DNA of 64,000 bases, taken from positions 28,762,557 through 28,826,556 of the forward strand of contig JANCRA010000008.1 in assembly GCA_024362935.1 (NCBI GenBank), read 5' to 3'. The notes below the pieces were generated by a model that was given only the letters and a program-made list of their open reading frames with translations, did no database searches and was not told where the DNA came from. This document shows, piece after piece, positions 22,801 to 35,589 of the stretch. Origin of the DNA: Setophaga petechia. Taxonomy: Eukaryota; Chordata; Aves; Passeriformes; Parulidae. The position numbers and the translations under genes were made by a program. Positions within the stretch are counted from its first letter, which is position 1; each line of letters begins with the position of its first letter.

Positions 22801-25800
22801 ATTGCCATGTGCAGAACAGAGGAAAGAAAAACTAATCTCTCACTTGCCTCAGCAGCATACGATATTTTTTCCCAAACCAGTGCTCCCTGTGGCATCATGT
22901 CTGTATTCCATGTTGATTTGTTCAGCTTACACTGTTTGAATTCCCTAATAATGACTGAATAGTGGATGAGTGTTTTTGATAACTTGGTTGAGAGCTGTCT
23001 TGCTGGTTAGAAGTGTAACAACCTTCTGAGTTGCCCAACTTCTGAGTTCTTCACGAGATTTAGGATAATGATTGTGATGGTGACTATTTCTCAGCTAATC
23101 TTTAAAGCTTTCTTGAAAAAATAGAAATAAAAAGTAAAATAAAATAAATAATTAAATTACTACTGGGAGGGAGGTGGGAAAAAAACAGCAGTGTTCAGGC
23201 CTGTAATCACAGCAGTGGCTGCCCCTGTCCGTGTCTAATGTAAGGGTTATGGAATATCATAATCCCTTCTCTGAGCTCCTTTACAGCAGCAATGATGACT
23301 AAATTTCTTGTGTCTTATCACACTGTCACAGACTGGAACTAGGAGAAGGAACTCTGAAGAAAACACAGCATGAAAACTGGAGAGCAGATGATCAGATTAG
23401 CTGCTATTGGATTTGTTAGCAGGGCCACAATCTGACTGAAACAGGCTCGATTCCGAGGCCCATGGAGATTTAAACCATCAGCTCCCCCCCTTGCCCCTTA
23501 TCCCTATCACACCATTATTTATTTTTTTAATATATATCCCCCTTCTCCACAAAACACACATCCTTTTACCTATTTTAAGTCATCTTCCAAAAGGATGAGG
23601 TTAAGGGTTTAACACTTCACAGATTCCAGCGGTATCAGATGAGTTGATGGATTTTGAGTAAGAGGATCCATCAAAAAGCACCACAAAAAAAAATCCCCAA
23701 ATAAGACTGAAAAGCAGCATTCCTTTACTATGTAGTGAGATTTCCTCCGTTTTACAAGGCTTCTGCAATGGCACTTTACAGAGGTCTGCTATAACGTGTC
23801 CACTTGTGCTGCCTGCGTGATCCTCAATGTAGATTACATACCACCCACAGCCATAGAGAGTGGGAGGAACACAGTGAGTGCAGCCCAGTCATGATGGGCT
23901 GCATCCAGTCCCCATGATAGTAAGTACAAATCTCACTGCATAATGTAAAAATTTAGTTTGATGATGTTTATAAAAACCAGTTTATAAAAAAAGCAGTTTA
24001 TAAAAACCAATTGAATGCTATATTGCCTAAAAAAGCAGTCATTTCTTTAATGATGTATAGTTAATGTAGTACATATTCAACTTTATATATTAAATCAAGT
24101 TGCAGAGTAAACCAACTACAATATTGTAGAACATCCATTCTTACAGAGGAAACATGATATACAAAGAGTTTAAGGAAATCTGATAAAGAACATACTTTCT
24201 TAATAGGTATGAATATTTGTATGAGAAAAGATCAACCATACAGCAAGGTGAAAAGTTTTGTGTACAACAACAACGAAAAAGTAAGCAGAGGATTGAAGTC
24301 TTGAATTCTGCCAAGAGATAGTGATAATGCACCAAAATGGACACCTGCCTAAGTTTTTGCACAGTTGTGGTCATAGTTTTCAGTTTAAGAAGCAAAGCAG
24401 GATTCTATTCTTACTAGTGTCAAATACAATACTTTCCAAATAAATCGTCACAAAAGAAACAAAGACATATTGAAGTCCAGCTCTGTAATTATCTTGATGA
24501 AATGCTTCCTTTAGTAGAGTGATAGATACAAAAAAGAACTGCAGGGCCAGGATAATATTATACTTGAGTGATAACTCCATTGTGTTTTAAATTTAGAATA
24601 TTTGAGCACCTGTAACCCTGAAACCTTTATTTCACTCTCCTTCACTAATCTACTTCCATGGTAGAATCCCATTTAAGATCATTTTACTGAGGGTTCTCAA
24701 GTTACAGCAATTTTATAAACTTCATGAGATATTAATTTATATAGATAGAGATTTATTGCAAAGGCATTTCAAGAGTTTTGTTCTTTGAAGCTATGATAGA
24801 AATAGATCCTTCATTTTCTTCCTGCCTTTTACCAAATATTCTTCTACCTAACACTTAAAGCACCAAAGAACTTTATGTGCATGACCTACAGCATTCTTGC
24901 TATCTGTACTGATCTGTGTAAGATTATTTGATCATCCATTCATGACAAAGCAATATTTTTATTTTTCAAGAGGACATCTTGATGTGCTAAGAAGATCTCA
25001 CCCAAAATCGGTCTTTACCACGATCCATCCTTGAGAGTAAAGCCAGCATCTCCAGATACTCTGCTCTGATTGGTTATTATTTACCCAAACACAAATAGGT
25101 AGGATAAACACATTTTTAGATATCATAATGCTGAATATCCTGGCTGAAGTTCTTTTGAATAGATAGTGGCCATTGGTAGAAGTGACTATTGAGGAAAGCC
25201 ACTTCACACTCACCATTTTGCATTTCTGTAACAGTTGATATAATTACTTGTAAATGTAAAATATTTTGTTTTGGGAGGTTTTTTTGAGAGTAATACCCAT
25301 GAGATGTTACACTGAAAGATGATTTGAGGAAATGGTTATATCCAATTGCTCAGAAATTTTGCTGGAGCATTACTCATCATATTTGGTGAAATAAAAGTTT
25401 GCATTCCTCATAGATCTTTGTCTTAGTCTGGTATATTCTCTAGCCAAGTAATAGTGTCAGCACAGTATCTGAAGGACTTGGGTTTTGGAGTTCTTTAGTT
25501 TGGGTTTGTTTGTTTGTTTGATTGATTTTTAATTTCGATCTTCCCAGAAACCATCATTCATCTTTCTGGAAGCAAACCTTGTATTTAGATGTAAATTTTG
25601 TTTATGAAATCTTCTTCCAAAGTCCATCTGGAAACTGAAATACTGTGTTACCAGCAAAGTCCTCCATGACCCAAAGAACTATATTTATAGGTCCTTGCAT
25701 GTCAGTAAAACTTGAGAGCTATAGAAATTTTGAAATCTGACCACGTTTTCATATTTTAAAGCCTTATCTTGCCAGCAGGGTTCTCTGAAATTTATGATTA

Positions 25801-28800
25801 TATATAAAAGTTTTCATACATTTCAAAATTCTGTATTTTACATAGGTGTTCATTTTTACTTTTCCCAGAAAGGGTCTTTCTTGTTTGCAAGTGCCTCTAC
25901 AACATAAAATAAAAAGAAAGGAACTGACAACTTGGATTTTAAAAAGAAGAGTCAAACTTTTAGAGAGGGAAAGAAGGAAAAACCAAAATCCTTTCAGCCT
26001 TTCCTATTAAGTTATCAATTTAAAAATCCTAGGATTCTTCAGGTTTAATTCTATACTGAAACCAAAATTTGATTAATAGTTTTATTGGTTATGTTAGTCT
26101 GAAATAATGTAAGGAACAGTTACTTGATTTCTGCAACTTTCTTTTTACTTATGTGATGAATGTAATAAAGAATGCATAGTTGCCTGAAAGGACATATGAA
26201 ATATAAAGAGGAGATCTTTAAAACCTGATGATGAAGGGTCATTACAGCAGAATCTAAAATTCTAAAGAGCTCTGAAAACCACACAGTCCCATATTTCAGT
26301 CTATAAGACCATAAAACATATCCAAACCACTGATTGCTCAAAGAAAATAAGATACTAAGATACTGCTTTTGTAATTAATCTACCCCTCTCCTTTTACCCA
26401 GAATAAGATGAGGCTAAGTATAATAAGACATTTTGACCCCATAGTATCTGTCACTGTGATCAATAGATGTGCAAAGCAAGGATACACATGTAAAAGATAC
26501 TCTTATTTCAATATGGTAAAGTGCATATAGTTTATATAAAGCTGTCTTCAGTCAAAAGAGCAAATTTATTTGTTGGGGGAAAGAATGGATGAAACAATAT
26601 TTAACTCTATTCAATTGTTCATCCATACTGCAGAAGCATAATATTATCACAGTATACTGGAAAAAAAAATTAAATATTGCATATTAAAGAAGTTGTCATA
26701 TAGCACCTTTTAAAATGAAGTCATATGAAATATGCACAGCTATTTTTCTTAACAGAAGCATAGTAAAATGAGGAACATCTCAAGCTATCTTAAGCAAATA
26801 AAAAAAAATCTGTAACATAAAATTCAGCATGTGTAAATGTTTTTTGCTTTGTTTTTTTTTTCACTACTCCAAGAGGAAAGAGTGTCCCTCTCCTTAGGAA
26901 GTGGGCTGGAATTAGTTGTAGGTCATAGAACTATTTGGACTTGTAGTACCATCACCCATGTCTGAAAAATAAGAATACTCTGACCACAGAGCTATTGAGT
27001 TGACCTCCCTAAGGTTCACTTTCTCTTGAATAAATAAATAATGTTTAATTACTTATAGAGAGTGGAATGAATTATTTATAGAAATAATTTCTCTAACAAA
27101 AGAAGTGAGAAGAATCTCACGTATCTTTCAGTAAAATGGAATGACTGGAGAAGTCATTACCTGCAGCATTTCACAGTCTCTCACAGTTAAATGAGTTAAT
27201 TCCACATTGGATTTCACAGACCTCTCAAGTACAATCCTTTCAGTTTAGTTGTTTCCCCTTTTTCAAGATGGGAGCATATAATTTCTCCTTTCTAGGCTAT
27301 GTCCTGGATGTCAAACAAGATAGATCAGAGTTCACCTCATGAGATTTGGCAGTCCTTTCCTGGGAGTAATGCCAGTGAGAAGATATCTATGTAAAACAGT
27401 ACTTTTTTCAAGTGAGGAGAAAAACTTTTTTAGAAAAAACCAGTCTAAAAACAATGGATGAAACTGTATTTCTTTTCAGCTTATGCTATACCTGCTTGTA
27501 TTGGCCACTTGCCAGCAGCTGTTAGGGTGTTGTCAAGTGCCTTATCATCATAAAGTTTTCAGAGCATTTTCTACCTGATCGGCCTCCTTCAATTTCCAGA
27601 GTTTTTCCTTTGGTAAAGTAAAGTTTCTAGAGACTTGTGGATGGAATGAAAAAGCCTATAGCTAATAAGCTGTTTCATTTCTTTTTAAATATATTGACAC
27701 TATTGTTTCAGGATCCATGACAATAGTTTTTTTTAAATACAGTTTTGATAGATATTTTCAAACAGAAAATCTTGTAACCTACAGAAAGATAATTTTACAG
27801 TAAAAAAAAAACCCTTACTACAGTCTATTACTATGGAAATGTCATAACATGAGTCTGTGCACAGAGTGAAAGCAAAGGTGCATCTCAGCACACACTATCC
27901 TGTCTCTGCCAATGGTACTAAGAGGCTGGATAAGGAGGGGCATGAAAACAAAATAAATTTTTAAAGATGCATTGACAAGTACTCTCTCAGTCCTCTAAAG
28001 CTTGCATTTTAGAGATTTCCTGAACCAGAGGTGGTGTCCATGTTTTTACGAAACCTCAAAGGATTTCTAATTTATCAGTTTTTCCTCTGACCCCTTGCAT
28101 TCCACTAAACTTCCAACACCTGCAACAAGTAGTATATTCTAAGAGGTCATTACCTTTAGACTCTTGTAGATACCTATATTGAAAGTAGTAGTTTAAATTC
28201 TCTTTCTGGTTTATAAAGTGTGACTGTAAAGAACTGACTTAAAGGAAATCTTGACAACTCAGAGTCAAGGTCTATGGTGTGAACATCTAAGTTAACTGAG
28301 ATGAATGCTAACCTTTCTGCCAGTTACAGTTCTTCTGGGGCAGTGTCAGATACAGCAAAATTAATCAATCTTCACAACTTCTCCCAGTTCCCAATAAAAT
28401 ACAGACTAAACTTCTAGAAAAGTCAATATGGAATTTCAAAGGGAATCGTATCTTTATAAATTCCATTGATTCAAAAACATTAAAGTCCCTCTTCTCTGAA
28501 ATTATTGTCAGTACATTAAAGGATGGTATTAATGTTCACAAAATAAAATCTTCCAACAAGAAAACCCTAGCTGAATGGTCACACTACTTGCCTCAAATGT
28601 ATTTCTCCTATATTTTTATAGAAAAACAACACCCTATTTCATTCTGTATTCGGTTCAAATCATTGCAACCATACAATACTTAACATTAGTTTACACCAGG
28701 AGCTCTAATACATGTCCCCAGTCTTTTGCTAGATTTCCATAATAAATATAGGGTTGACAATATTACCTGGGTATCCATAAGTTTGATTTTATAAGTGCAC

Positions 28801-28910
28801 CTCTTCTAAGACTGAGCTTTTTTATTTTTATTCCATAATATTTATCAATGTTAAAGTGTTTAAATTTCAAATTCATTGTGTGGCAACCAATACAAAAATA
28901 ATATAAAAGT
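22801..28910. other. Unique AT-rich DNA, no gene seen
   Basis: No gene is recognised. Small features: 23430-23480 keeps two CpGs in ggctcgattccgaggccc but does not fold as a tRNA. Three copies of gtttataaaaa lie at 23966-24010. A (TTTG)n run is at 25508-25526. Two overlapping minus-strand frames at 24141-24395 and 24380-24580 are hydrophobic and unrecognised. They are in different frames and each is short. Confidence 0.55.
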
Positions 28911-28914
28911 GTGG

Positions 28915-29135
28915 CAGGGGAGATACAGAAAGAGACAGAGATAGCAAGAGAAAGAGAAAGACATAGTGAGAAAACAAGATAGTGAAAAAGAGGGTGAGAG
29001 AATTTAGAAAAAAGCAAAGAAGTTTGCCAGAGAAAAAGGTGAGAGAGAGAATGGGAAGGGGATATAAAGACAGAAAAAGAAGAAAATAAGAGTGATAAAG
29101 GGGCAAAAAGGGGAAAAAAAAAAAGGAAAAAAAAA
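28915..29135. repeat. Long polypurine (GA-rich) tract
   Basis: About 220 bp in which the plus strand is almost entirely A and G, with imperfect GAGA, GAAA and AAAGG units and an A-run near 29116-29135. The 160-aa and 77-aa minus-strand open frames across it are Leu/Phe/Ser strings caused by the C/T-rich complement, not proteins. Such mirror-like purine tracts can form triplex DNA. It lies just 5' of the next CR1 copy. Confidence 0.88.
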
Positions 29136-29216
29136 GACAAATAGGTATCAGGAGGCTGTAGAAATAGTACCAAGAATTCAGGAAGTATACTGCGAAATAT
29201 GAAAAAGTAGAAACTT

Positions 29217-29695
29217 ATTGGAAGAAGTCCAGAGTAGAGCCACACATTTGATCAAAGAGTTAAAGCACATCTCCTGTGAAGACAGCCTGAGACAGTTGGA
29301 GTATTCAGCCTGGAGAAAAGAAGGTTCCAGAGAGAATTTGTAGTACCTTCTAGTGCTTACAAGAAGGAGAGCTCGTAGGAGGGCCAGAGAGGCACAAAGA
29401 TGTGTGGTGATAGAACAATTCCAATTACAGGGGTAATTCCTGTAAGCTGAAAGTAGATATTTTATATAAGATATCCAGAAGAAATTCTTTATTATGAGGG
29501 TGATGAGGCACTACAACAGGTTGCCCAGATAAGCTGTGGATTCCTCATCCCTGAAGGTGTTCAAGGCCAGGCTGGATGGGGCTCTGAGTAACCTGGTCTA
29601 GTGGAAGGTTTCCCTGTCCATGGTAAGGAGGCTTGAAATACATGATCTTTAAAGTCTCTTGTAACCCAAACCATTCTATGATTTTATGTGTCTAT
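29217..29695 (+). mobile_element. CR1 LINE 3' fragment, about 480 bp
   Basis: A clear CR1 3' portion pointing right: ggaagaagtccagagtagag, 'gacagttggagtattcagcctggagaaaagaaggttcc', 'aagaaattctttattatgagggtgatgaggcacta', 'caacaggttgcccagataagctgtgg', 'ttcaaggccaggctggatgg', 'ctgagtaacctggtctagtggaaggtttccctgtcca', then 'aacccaaaccattctatgattttatg'. The middle part (29370-29450) is more diverged, with insertions. It is one of the best preserved CR1 copies in the window, but it lacks coding sequence. Confidence 0.94.
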
Positions 29696-30209
29696 GAAGA
29701 AAATAAAATGAAGACGATATTAATTGAAAATATTTCTGAAAATATTTAGACCATATTTTCAATTTCTTTATCACTGTTCATCTATCCATTTGTATTCATT
29801 GCCTTCAAGGACAAAGTCCTGGCTCACCTTTTGAGTAAACTACCCAATGCTCTGCTCCAAACCAGGTCATTCATTTTCTTTTTACCATGAGGACAAGAGG
29901 GTTAGAGCCAGTGTCCATATTTTATCCCTCAGCCTAACGAATACAATGTGAGAGTTTTAATTTTTCAGCAAAAGGTTGCATATAAGATAAATTTTGTGCA
30001 TTATAGTATTGCTATGGACATTCTGTCAATTTGACAAGCTGACCTTTCAGAAAAAAGCTGACCTTTCGAGAAAAACATTAAATAACAAAAGTTAATAAAA
30101 CTTAGAGCTGTTCAAGTTACTGGTAGTAAACTGGAGAGGCTGTAGAAAGAAAAATAATCATCAGAGTTTAAAAATTAAGACACGGCACACTTAACTCACA
30201 GACAAAAAT
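29696..30209. other. Unique DNA with a short tandem duplication
   Basis: No gene is seen. A 19-20 bp unit beginning agctgacctttc is tandemly duplicated at 30037-30055 and 30056-30075. Confidence 0.6.
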
Positions 30210-30335
30210 TATGTCCTGTGGGAGGAACAGGACAAAGGGCTGCACACAGAAGAAACCTTATAAAGGGAAGTTCTTGCAATAAAGTCTTACTTTTCCCCTC
30301 AAATCTCATCCTGTCTTTTGAATGAGATTGCTTCA
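30210..30335 (+). mobile_element. Possible solo-LTR remnant of an endogenous retrovirus (3' part)
   Basis: The spacing of signals looks like the promoter and poly(A) end of an avian-type LTR. A TATA box TATAAAG at 30259-30265 is followed 12 bases later by the polyadenylation signal AATAAA at 30278-30283. A pyrimidine-rich U5-like stretch (gtcttacttttcccctc) comes next, and the sequence ends ...ttgcttCA at 30335. A close TATA-AATAAA pair is characteristic of retroviruses with a short R region. I see no matching TG start, no second LTR, no primer-binding site and no gag/pol/env remnant, so it would be a decayed solo LTR. Chance arrangement is possible. Confidence 0.33.
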
Positions 30336-33257
30336 GTGCTCTTACTTCAGAAAACTTTCAGTCTCATTTTTCTCATACAAACTTGTTTCTGTGAAAACTG
30401 TTACAAATAAGAGCACATGCAGTAAATTGAAGCAAGGAAACCTCTCAGACTTCTCTTATTAGGGTGTTCTGCTCTTCAGAGAGAGAACAGAAGTACCTAT
30501 CTGCCTGAGAGTACTATCCTGCAGAGCCTATAAATTGGGTTATCCTGCAGAGTATAAAATTTCTGTGTGCCCAAAATATTAAAATCAGACACATAGTGTA
30601 AACTTTAAACATTGCCTGAAATTATTCTGAGACAGTTTTGGGGTTTTTGTCTTACTATATCCTGTGAGTCTCTAAGCAAGCAGTTTCTCATGTTTTCTCC
30701 TCTTTAGATGAACTTTGTGTTAGAACATAAGGTCTTGAATACAAGCAGTTCAAATACCAAACTAACTAAATGGATTAAAAAGCAGAATAATGATAACTGT
30801 GATCCATGTTCATTCTTCCTTCAGATTGCAGAGGAGAATCCACCAATTGGCTAAATTAATTTTGATGGATTCTCTGCCAGGATTTCACCCTTTTTGAAAA
30901 CAACCTTGAAAATGTGAATTAGGCATAATTTGATCAAATCTTGTCTTGTGTTGTTTGCAGGCTAACTAAAACAATAGTGAAATACTGTGTCCATTGAAGT
31001 AAGTTTCCAAAATTTCACCTGAAAGCTCTGGCAAGGGCATCTCAATGCTTCATTCACGTATCCTAGAATTTACTGCAAAGGTTTAACTCAGGTAGGAGAA
31101 ATAGCTGAATTTAGGTCAGATTTAGCACTCATCCTAGCCAAGGGGAAAAACCCAACTATTTCACTCCTGATTATCTTGACCATAACATTCATCTTAATTT
31201 CATATCCCACAATTTTAAACCACACCTTTGCTTTTTCTGGAAGTCAAGGAATCAAAAAGAAAACAGCAAGAAAATGGGTCCCTTACTGATAATCTCTGAA
31301 ACTAAATAGAATTATGGTGCTACACTGACAACAGTATGTTCAGAACATCACTGGCTGCTATTTATTATCAGGCTACTTTTCCTCAGGTATATTTTTCTAA
31401 GAAACGAGCAAGTTATGAGTTGGTTTGGATTTTTTATCTGTAAAGAGAAGCGCACCGTAAATTCTGTCTGTTTTTCCCACACCAGATATATATTCATGGA
31501 CCACTTGTTCTTGAAACGATTTGAATTTAAGTGTGCTCTCACTCATTCTTCCATTTAGTGACCAAAGAGAAGACAGCTCCCACCTGTCTTGTGGTCTGTG
31601 GCTTTCCCAGCTCTCTCCTAATTTCATCCTTGCTAGCTTCACATGGGAAGGTGCAGCTAGGGGTTGGAAGCAGCAGGGCTGGAAGTGCAGCAAAAACTTT
31701 ATGTTTTTAATCCCCATGGAAGCTGCACAGGCACAATCAAGACAACTTCCAGTTTCCTTGTAACTCCTCAACCTCAGGCACTCAGGCCTGGGTTTGGGTA
31801 TTGCTTCTTCTGGACTTCTAGAGATGGTTGCAGATCTGATCTATCATGACCAGGATAGGGATATTCAAATAAATACATAATCTAAAGGCAAATCAGAGTT
31901 TTGAAAAATACAGGCCATGTTTCTTCCTATTTTCCTGATATAGCTATATGAATATTCATGAGGTTACATATGGCTGCTGTGGAAACTTTCAAGGGAGAAA
32001 ACATTATTTGTGAAAGCCATATCCTGTTCAAATGCAGGTTGTATTATTCAAAGCCACAGAAGGTCAGTTTTAGTTTACATGCCTGATTTTTTCACTTTTA
32101 CTTCCATACAGTTGTTATATTTTCCTGATTTTGCATGTTTTTTGTCCCTTTGGTAGGGTGTCTGGCCCTTTGTATCACCTGAGATGAATGTTTTTTCTGG
32201 GAAGGTCATAATGCTATTTTCTGAAAATTATATGGTGCAGCTGACTAAATTTTCTGAGGAGAAATAGTAATAATTTAAACTTTGGTGCTCAGTAAATCAA
32301 AAAATAATAGGTATCTCAGGGATCTTAATGCAAAACAGCACTCATTTGATACTGTATTTCAGATTCTAAAGAGATACACACTTTTATTGCTAAACTGTTC
32401 TTCAGTGTCTTACAATTTGCCTTGATGAAGCAGATTTCAAAGGGAGTGTCCAGGCTACTGTCAGCAATGATTTGTGCCTTGTGTGAGTTCAGAGTATATA
32501 GCTCACCTGTATCCTTGAGAAGTACTAGTTTTGAAAGTAGTACCTGAACTCCCAAGACACATTTTTTCAAAGAGAGTAAATTTAGTTCAAATGCTAGTTG
32601 CCTAAGAAACACAAGGAACTGTTTTATTAAATGTATTTGTATTCATTTTAATACATTTGTTCATGAGGAAAAACATCAGCTTCTGAATCTCTTATCTGAT
32701 AATTGTTTCTGTCAGCAATATCTTTACTCACTACTATTGACATCATATCTCCCAAATTCTCACACATGTGTCCCAATAGTCTGGCCACCACTGTGTTACA
32801 CTGTGCTTCTTTAACCCAACAAACTAGTCAGTTTAGCCATCTCTTGACTGGTCACCTTGAATATTCAAAAGTATTTTGAAGAGGTTAAAGCATTCCCCAA
32901 GGGTTACGTATTAGGCATAGCTCTTTAATGAGTGCCATATGCAGATTATCTGTCCCTGGGCTGTTCCATCTGGAAATTAGGTTTAGAGGAAACAGTTCAC
33001 TGATGCTTTGTTCCTTCTTCATTTTCTGGACCCTTTTGAACCTCCCAGTACAATATTTCTAAAAGTAACTGCATTTCCCTGCAGTTTTAGAAAGACATCA
33101 TGAAGTCCATATGAGACAGGGAAGAACCTTCGATCTGAATAATTTCATTGAATAAATCTTCATCTGTGAACTTTGCATAAGCCATTCATAATTGTGCTAC
33201 TACAACTAGACAATCTAAGAAGACAGAAGCAACACAATTTTCCTTCTACCGAGTCAT
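30336..33257. other. Unique AT-rich DNA, no gene seen
   Basis: 31397-31850 carries several overlapping open frames on both strands (for example 124 aa minus at 31397-31771) in a slightly GC-richer patch. None is recognisable. A 12-base phrase, tatcctgcagag, is repeated at 30516 and 30540. I recognise no interspersed repeat. Confidence 0.55.
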
Positions 33258-33307
33258 GTTCCCATGCAAATACTCAATTTTAGTTCCCATGCAAATAGTC
33301 AATTTTA
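33258..33307. repeat. 25-bp tandem duplication, each copy with a POU octamer ATGCAAAT
   Basis: Two 25-bp copies (33258-33282 and 33283-33307) begin gttcccatgcaaata and differ at a single base (actc versus agtc). Each contains ATGCAAAT (33264-33271 and 33289-33296), the canonical octamer bound by POU-domain factors. The duplication is seen directly. Any regulatory role is inference. Confidence 0.9.
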
Positions 33308-33618
33308 GTATCTCTATGAAATTCTGTATCTATGAGCATACTGAACAGTTCTCCTGTTTGATACAGTATTTATGACAAAATGACATAAAAAGATCACATG
33401 AAGAGATGAAATATGCAGAACTACAATTAAATACTTGTGGAACTTTCCTTTTTCAGATTTTACCTAGCCTTAACCCCACCATGTCTTGGTGATAACATTT
33501 TTTACCAACTATTTGATTAAATGACACGTCAGCTACTTGTCATTAATTTGTAAATATATCTTACATTTCAGCTCAAAATCTATAATTTAGTTCCTGGTTA
33601 TTATCCATTAACATATGG

Positions 33619-33678
33619 AGACTGGGTATGCTATATATCCAGTATATAGCATATCCAGACTGGGTATTCTATATAGCC
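33619..33678. repeat. Composite direct and inverted repeat
   Basis: A perfect 11-bp inverted repeat, TATGCTATATA (33627-33637) / TATATAGCATA (33643-33653), has a 5-nt spacer. Overlapping it, a 22-bp direct repeat beginning agactgggtat occurs at 33619-33640 and 33657-33678 with two mismatches. The structure suggests a small local duplication around a hairpin. It has no coding potential. Confidence 0.85.
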
Positions 33679-33869
33679 ATGCCCTATGGCTATAAAATTT
33701 TTGTTATGTTGTCTTCAGAGTGATTAGTTCTTCCGTGAGGCTTTTAAAACATATAAAACTTTCCATTACAATTTTTTGAGGGGGGAGGTCTTTAAAGTCC
33801 TGAAATGTCAAGTCAGTATTTTTGTGGATTTTATTTTTATTTTTTTCTTGCCCCAGGAAAGCCTCTGTG

Positions 33870-34170
33870 TACTGCTAAAGCGGTGCCAAAGCTGCCTGAG
33901 CTCCAATTTACCCTCTCATTGCCAAGATATTTGTAGTGAACCAGCATCATGAACTGAGAGAGACACCATGTCTCAACAAAACTACCACCTCAGCATAAGT
34001 AAGCTAATCAATAAGTTAATGGCATGAATCAATGAAAAAGATTTGGAAGAGATCTTAATTAAAGAAACAACTGCTGATACAAATTATGTTTCCAATGTAT
34101 TGATGTAGCAGAGGGCATGAGGTTGAACGGAGATGAGTGCTGATCAATGCCTTGGACATTTGCATTTCTT
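33870..34170. promoter_or_regulatory. Candidate conserved non-coding element
   Basis: Unique sequence with the homeodomain palindrome TTAATTAA at 34055-34062, further ATTA/TAAT cores (ctaatcaataagttaatgg near 34004-34022), and two CpGs (aagCGgtg near 33879, gaaCGgag near 34127). It matches no repeat family I know. The candidate is based on motif density only. The start and end are soft. Confidence 0.28.
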
Positions 34171-35589
34171 TTCATCAGAAACCATCTCTCTTCATCCTTA
34201 GGCATACAGGCACGCACACATGCAGACACACATCACTACCACCAGCACCTCAGAAGGGCTTTGGTTTCTTTGTCTTTATTGATTCCTGTAGCACTTTTCT
34301 GGAGGCTATTGTGGTTGCTTCACTTTACAAGGTGAAATGAAGGTCTCCACAGACTAGATGATGCTCATCCCTCCAGACCTTCCTGGATACCATCTCAATA
34401 CCCTAAACCAGTAAGAAGTGCTTTCCCTCAGTGTGAATATCATGACCTACACGTTGTAATGTACAGATGTAATAAGGAAGTGAAAGTGTAACTTTGGCAA
34501 GCTATAGTTACACAAAAAATAATGACAATATTCCCTAACACAAAGGGACAAGCATGTGTGTGTGTGCATGTGCATGCCTTCAAGAGATACGCAGAAAAAC
34601 AGACGGACAAAGGGAGAGAGAGACAGTAAGAAAGCATTCTTCAGTAGCTGAACAGTACAAACATCCAAAGTCAATAGCTGGTTTCCCCAAGTGATTAAAT
34701 CTGAGACACAGTTTAAAGAGACATCAATCTGTGATGTCAGCAATGCTCAACATATAGCTAATGGAGCTTCAAAAGATCAATATTCAAACCTGACTTTTTT
34801 TCATGCTAGAAACTCACACCAGTGTGACATCTCTTGCTAGATGCAAAGTAGAATTTATTTAAACTGGTTTTATCACTGCTATTAATATTTTTGTTATATC
34901 AGATGTTAGTGTGCCTGTTTTTCTGTTTTTCTTTTTTTCTTTTTTTCTTTTTTTTTTAATTTGGGACAGGAGGAAGCTTTATTCCCTAGGATGCAAAAAA
35001 GTAATTTAAACTTTTGCTCAGCTGGTAGCCATGTAATCCATCTTATTTTCCTGTCAGGTTTTATAATGAAGTCAAAAGCAATCCTAAACTGGTGACATAA
35101 TAATCTAATGCTGTGTAGTAATGATTATGCTGGATCCAAAAATATGTTTTCACTGCATACCAAAATTGAAGAAATAGAGAAATTTCAATCATCATCATAG
35201 TAGTATCCCATGGCAACAATAATAAGAATATATGATAGGAGAAGAAAGAAGTACATTTTTAGCTACTTAAATCATAAAGAAGACTCAGTGAAAAGGCTGA
35301 AAAAATTGAATAGACTGAAAAGTATCTTCCAATAAAATAACAGTTTCCTATGGTTGAATTGCTGGGTGTTTCATTAGTTGCATTTAAGAGGCCATAGGAA
35401 AAGCAGAGGAACCTAAAACATAGAAGTCATTAGCAATATTAATATTATCATTGTTCTAAAATAACATCCTATCTAGAGCTAAACTTTAGCATACATCGCA
35501 TTTATTAGAGAATGATTCTATTGACACATTGTAGTATATGTAAACTGGCTGAATATGTGGTAAAATGATTTAAATATTAAGTGAGCTCA
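34171..35589. other. Unique DNA with T-rich and short CA/TG runs
   Basis: A (T)nC low-complexity tract lies at 34922-34958 and a short (TG)n run at about 34554-34566. Overlapping short open frames at 34137-34340 plus and 34440-34743 minus are unrecognised. No gene is seen. Confidence 0.55.

Noticed and set aside
23440..23470. ggctcgattccgaggcccat, resembling a tRNA T-arm
   Set aside because: No A box, anticodon arm or acceptor pairing can be laid out around it.
24141..24580. Two consecutive hydrophobic minus-strand frames that might be one frameshifted membrane protein
   Set aside because: Each is short and unrecognised. Hydrophobic strings are expected from AT-rich codons (Leu, Ile, Phe). 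There is no supporting homology.
28763..29245. 160-aa minus-strand open frame, the longest in the window
   Set aside because: A Leu/Phe/Ser low-complexity translation of the complement of a polypurine tract.
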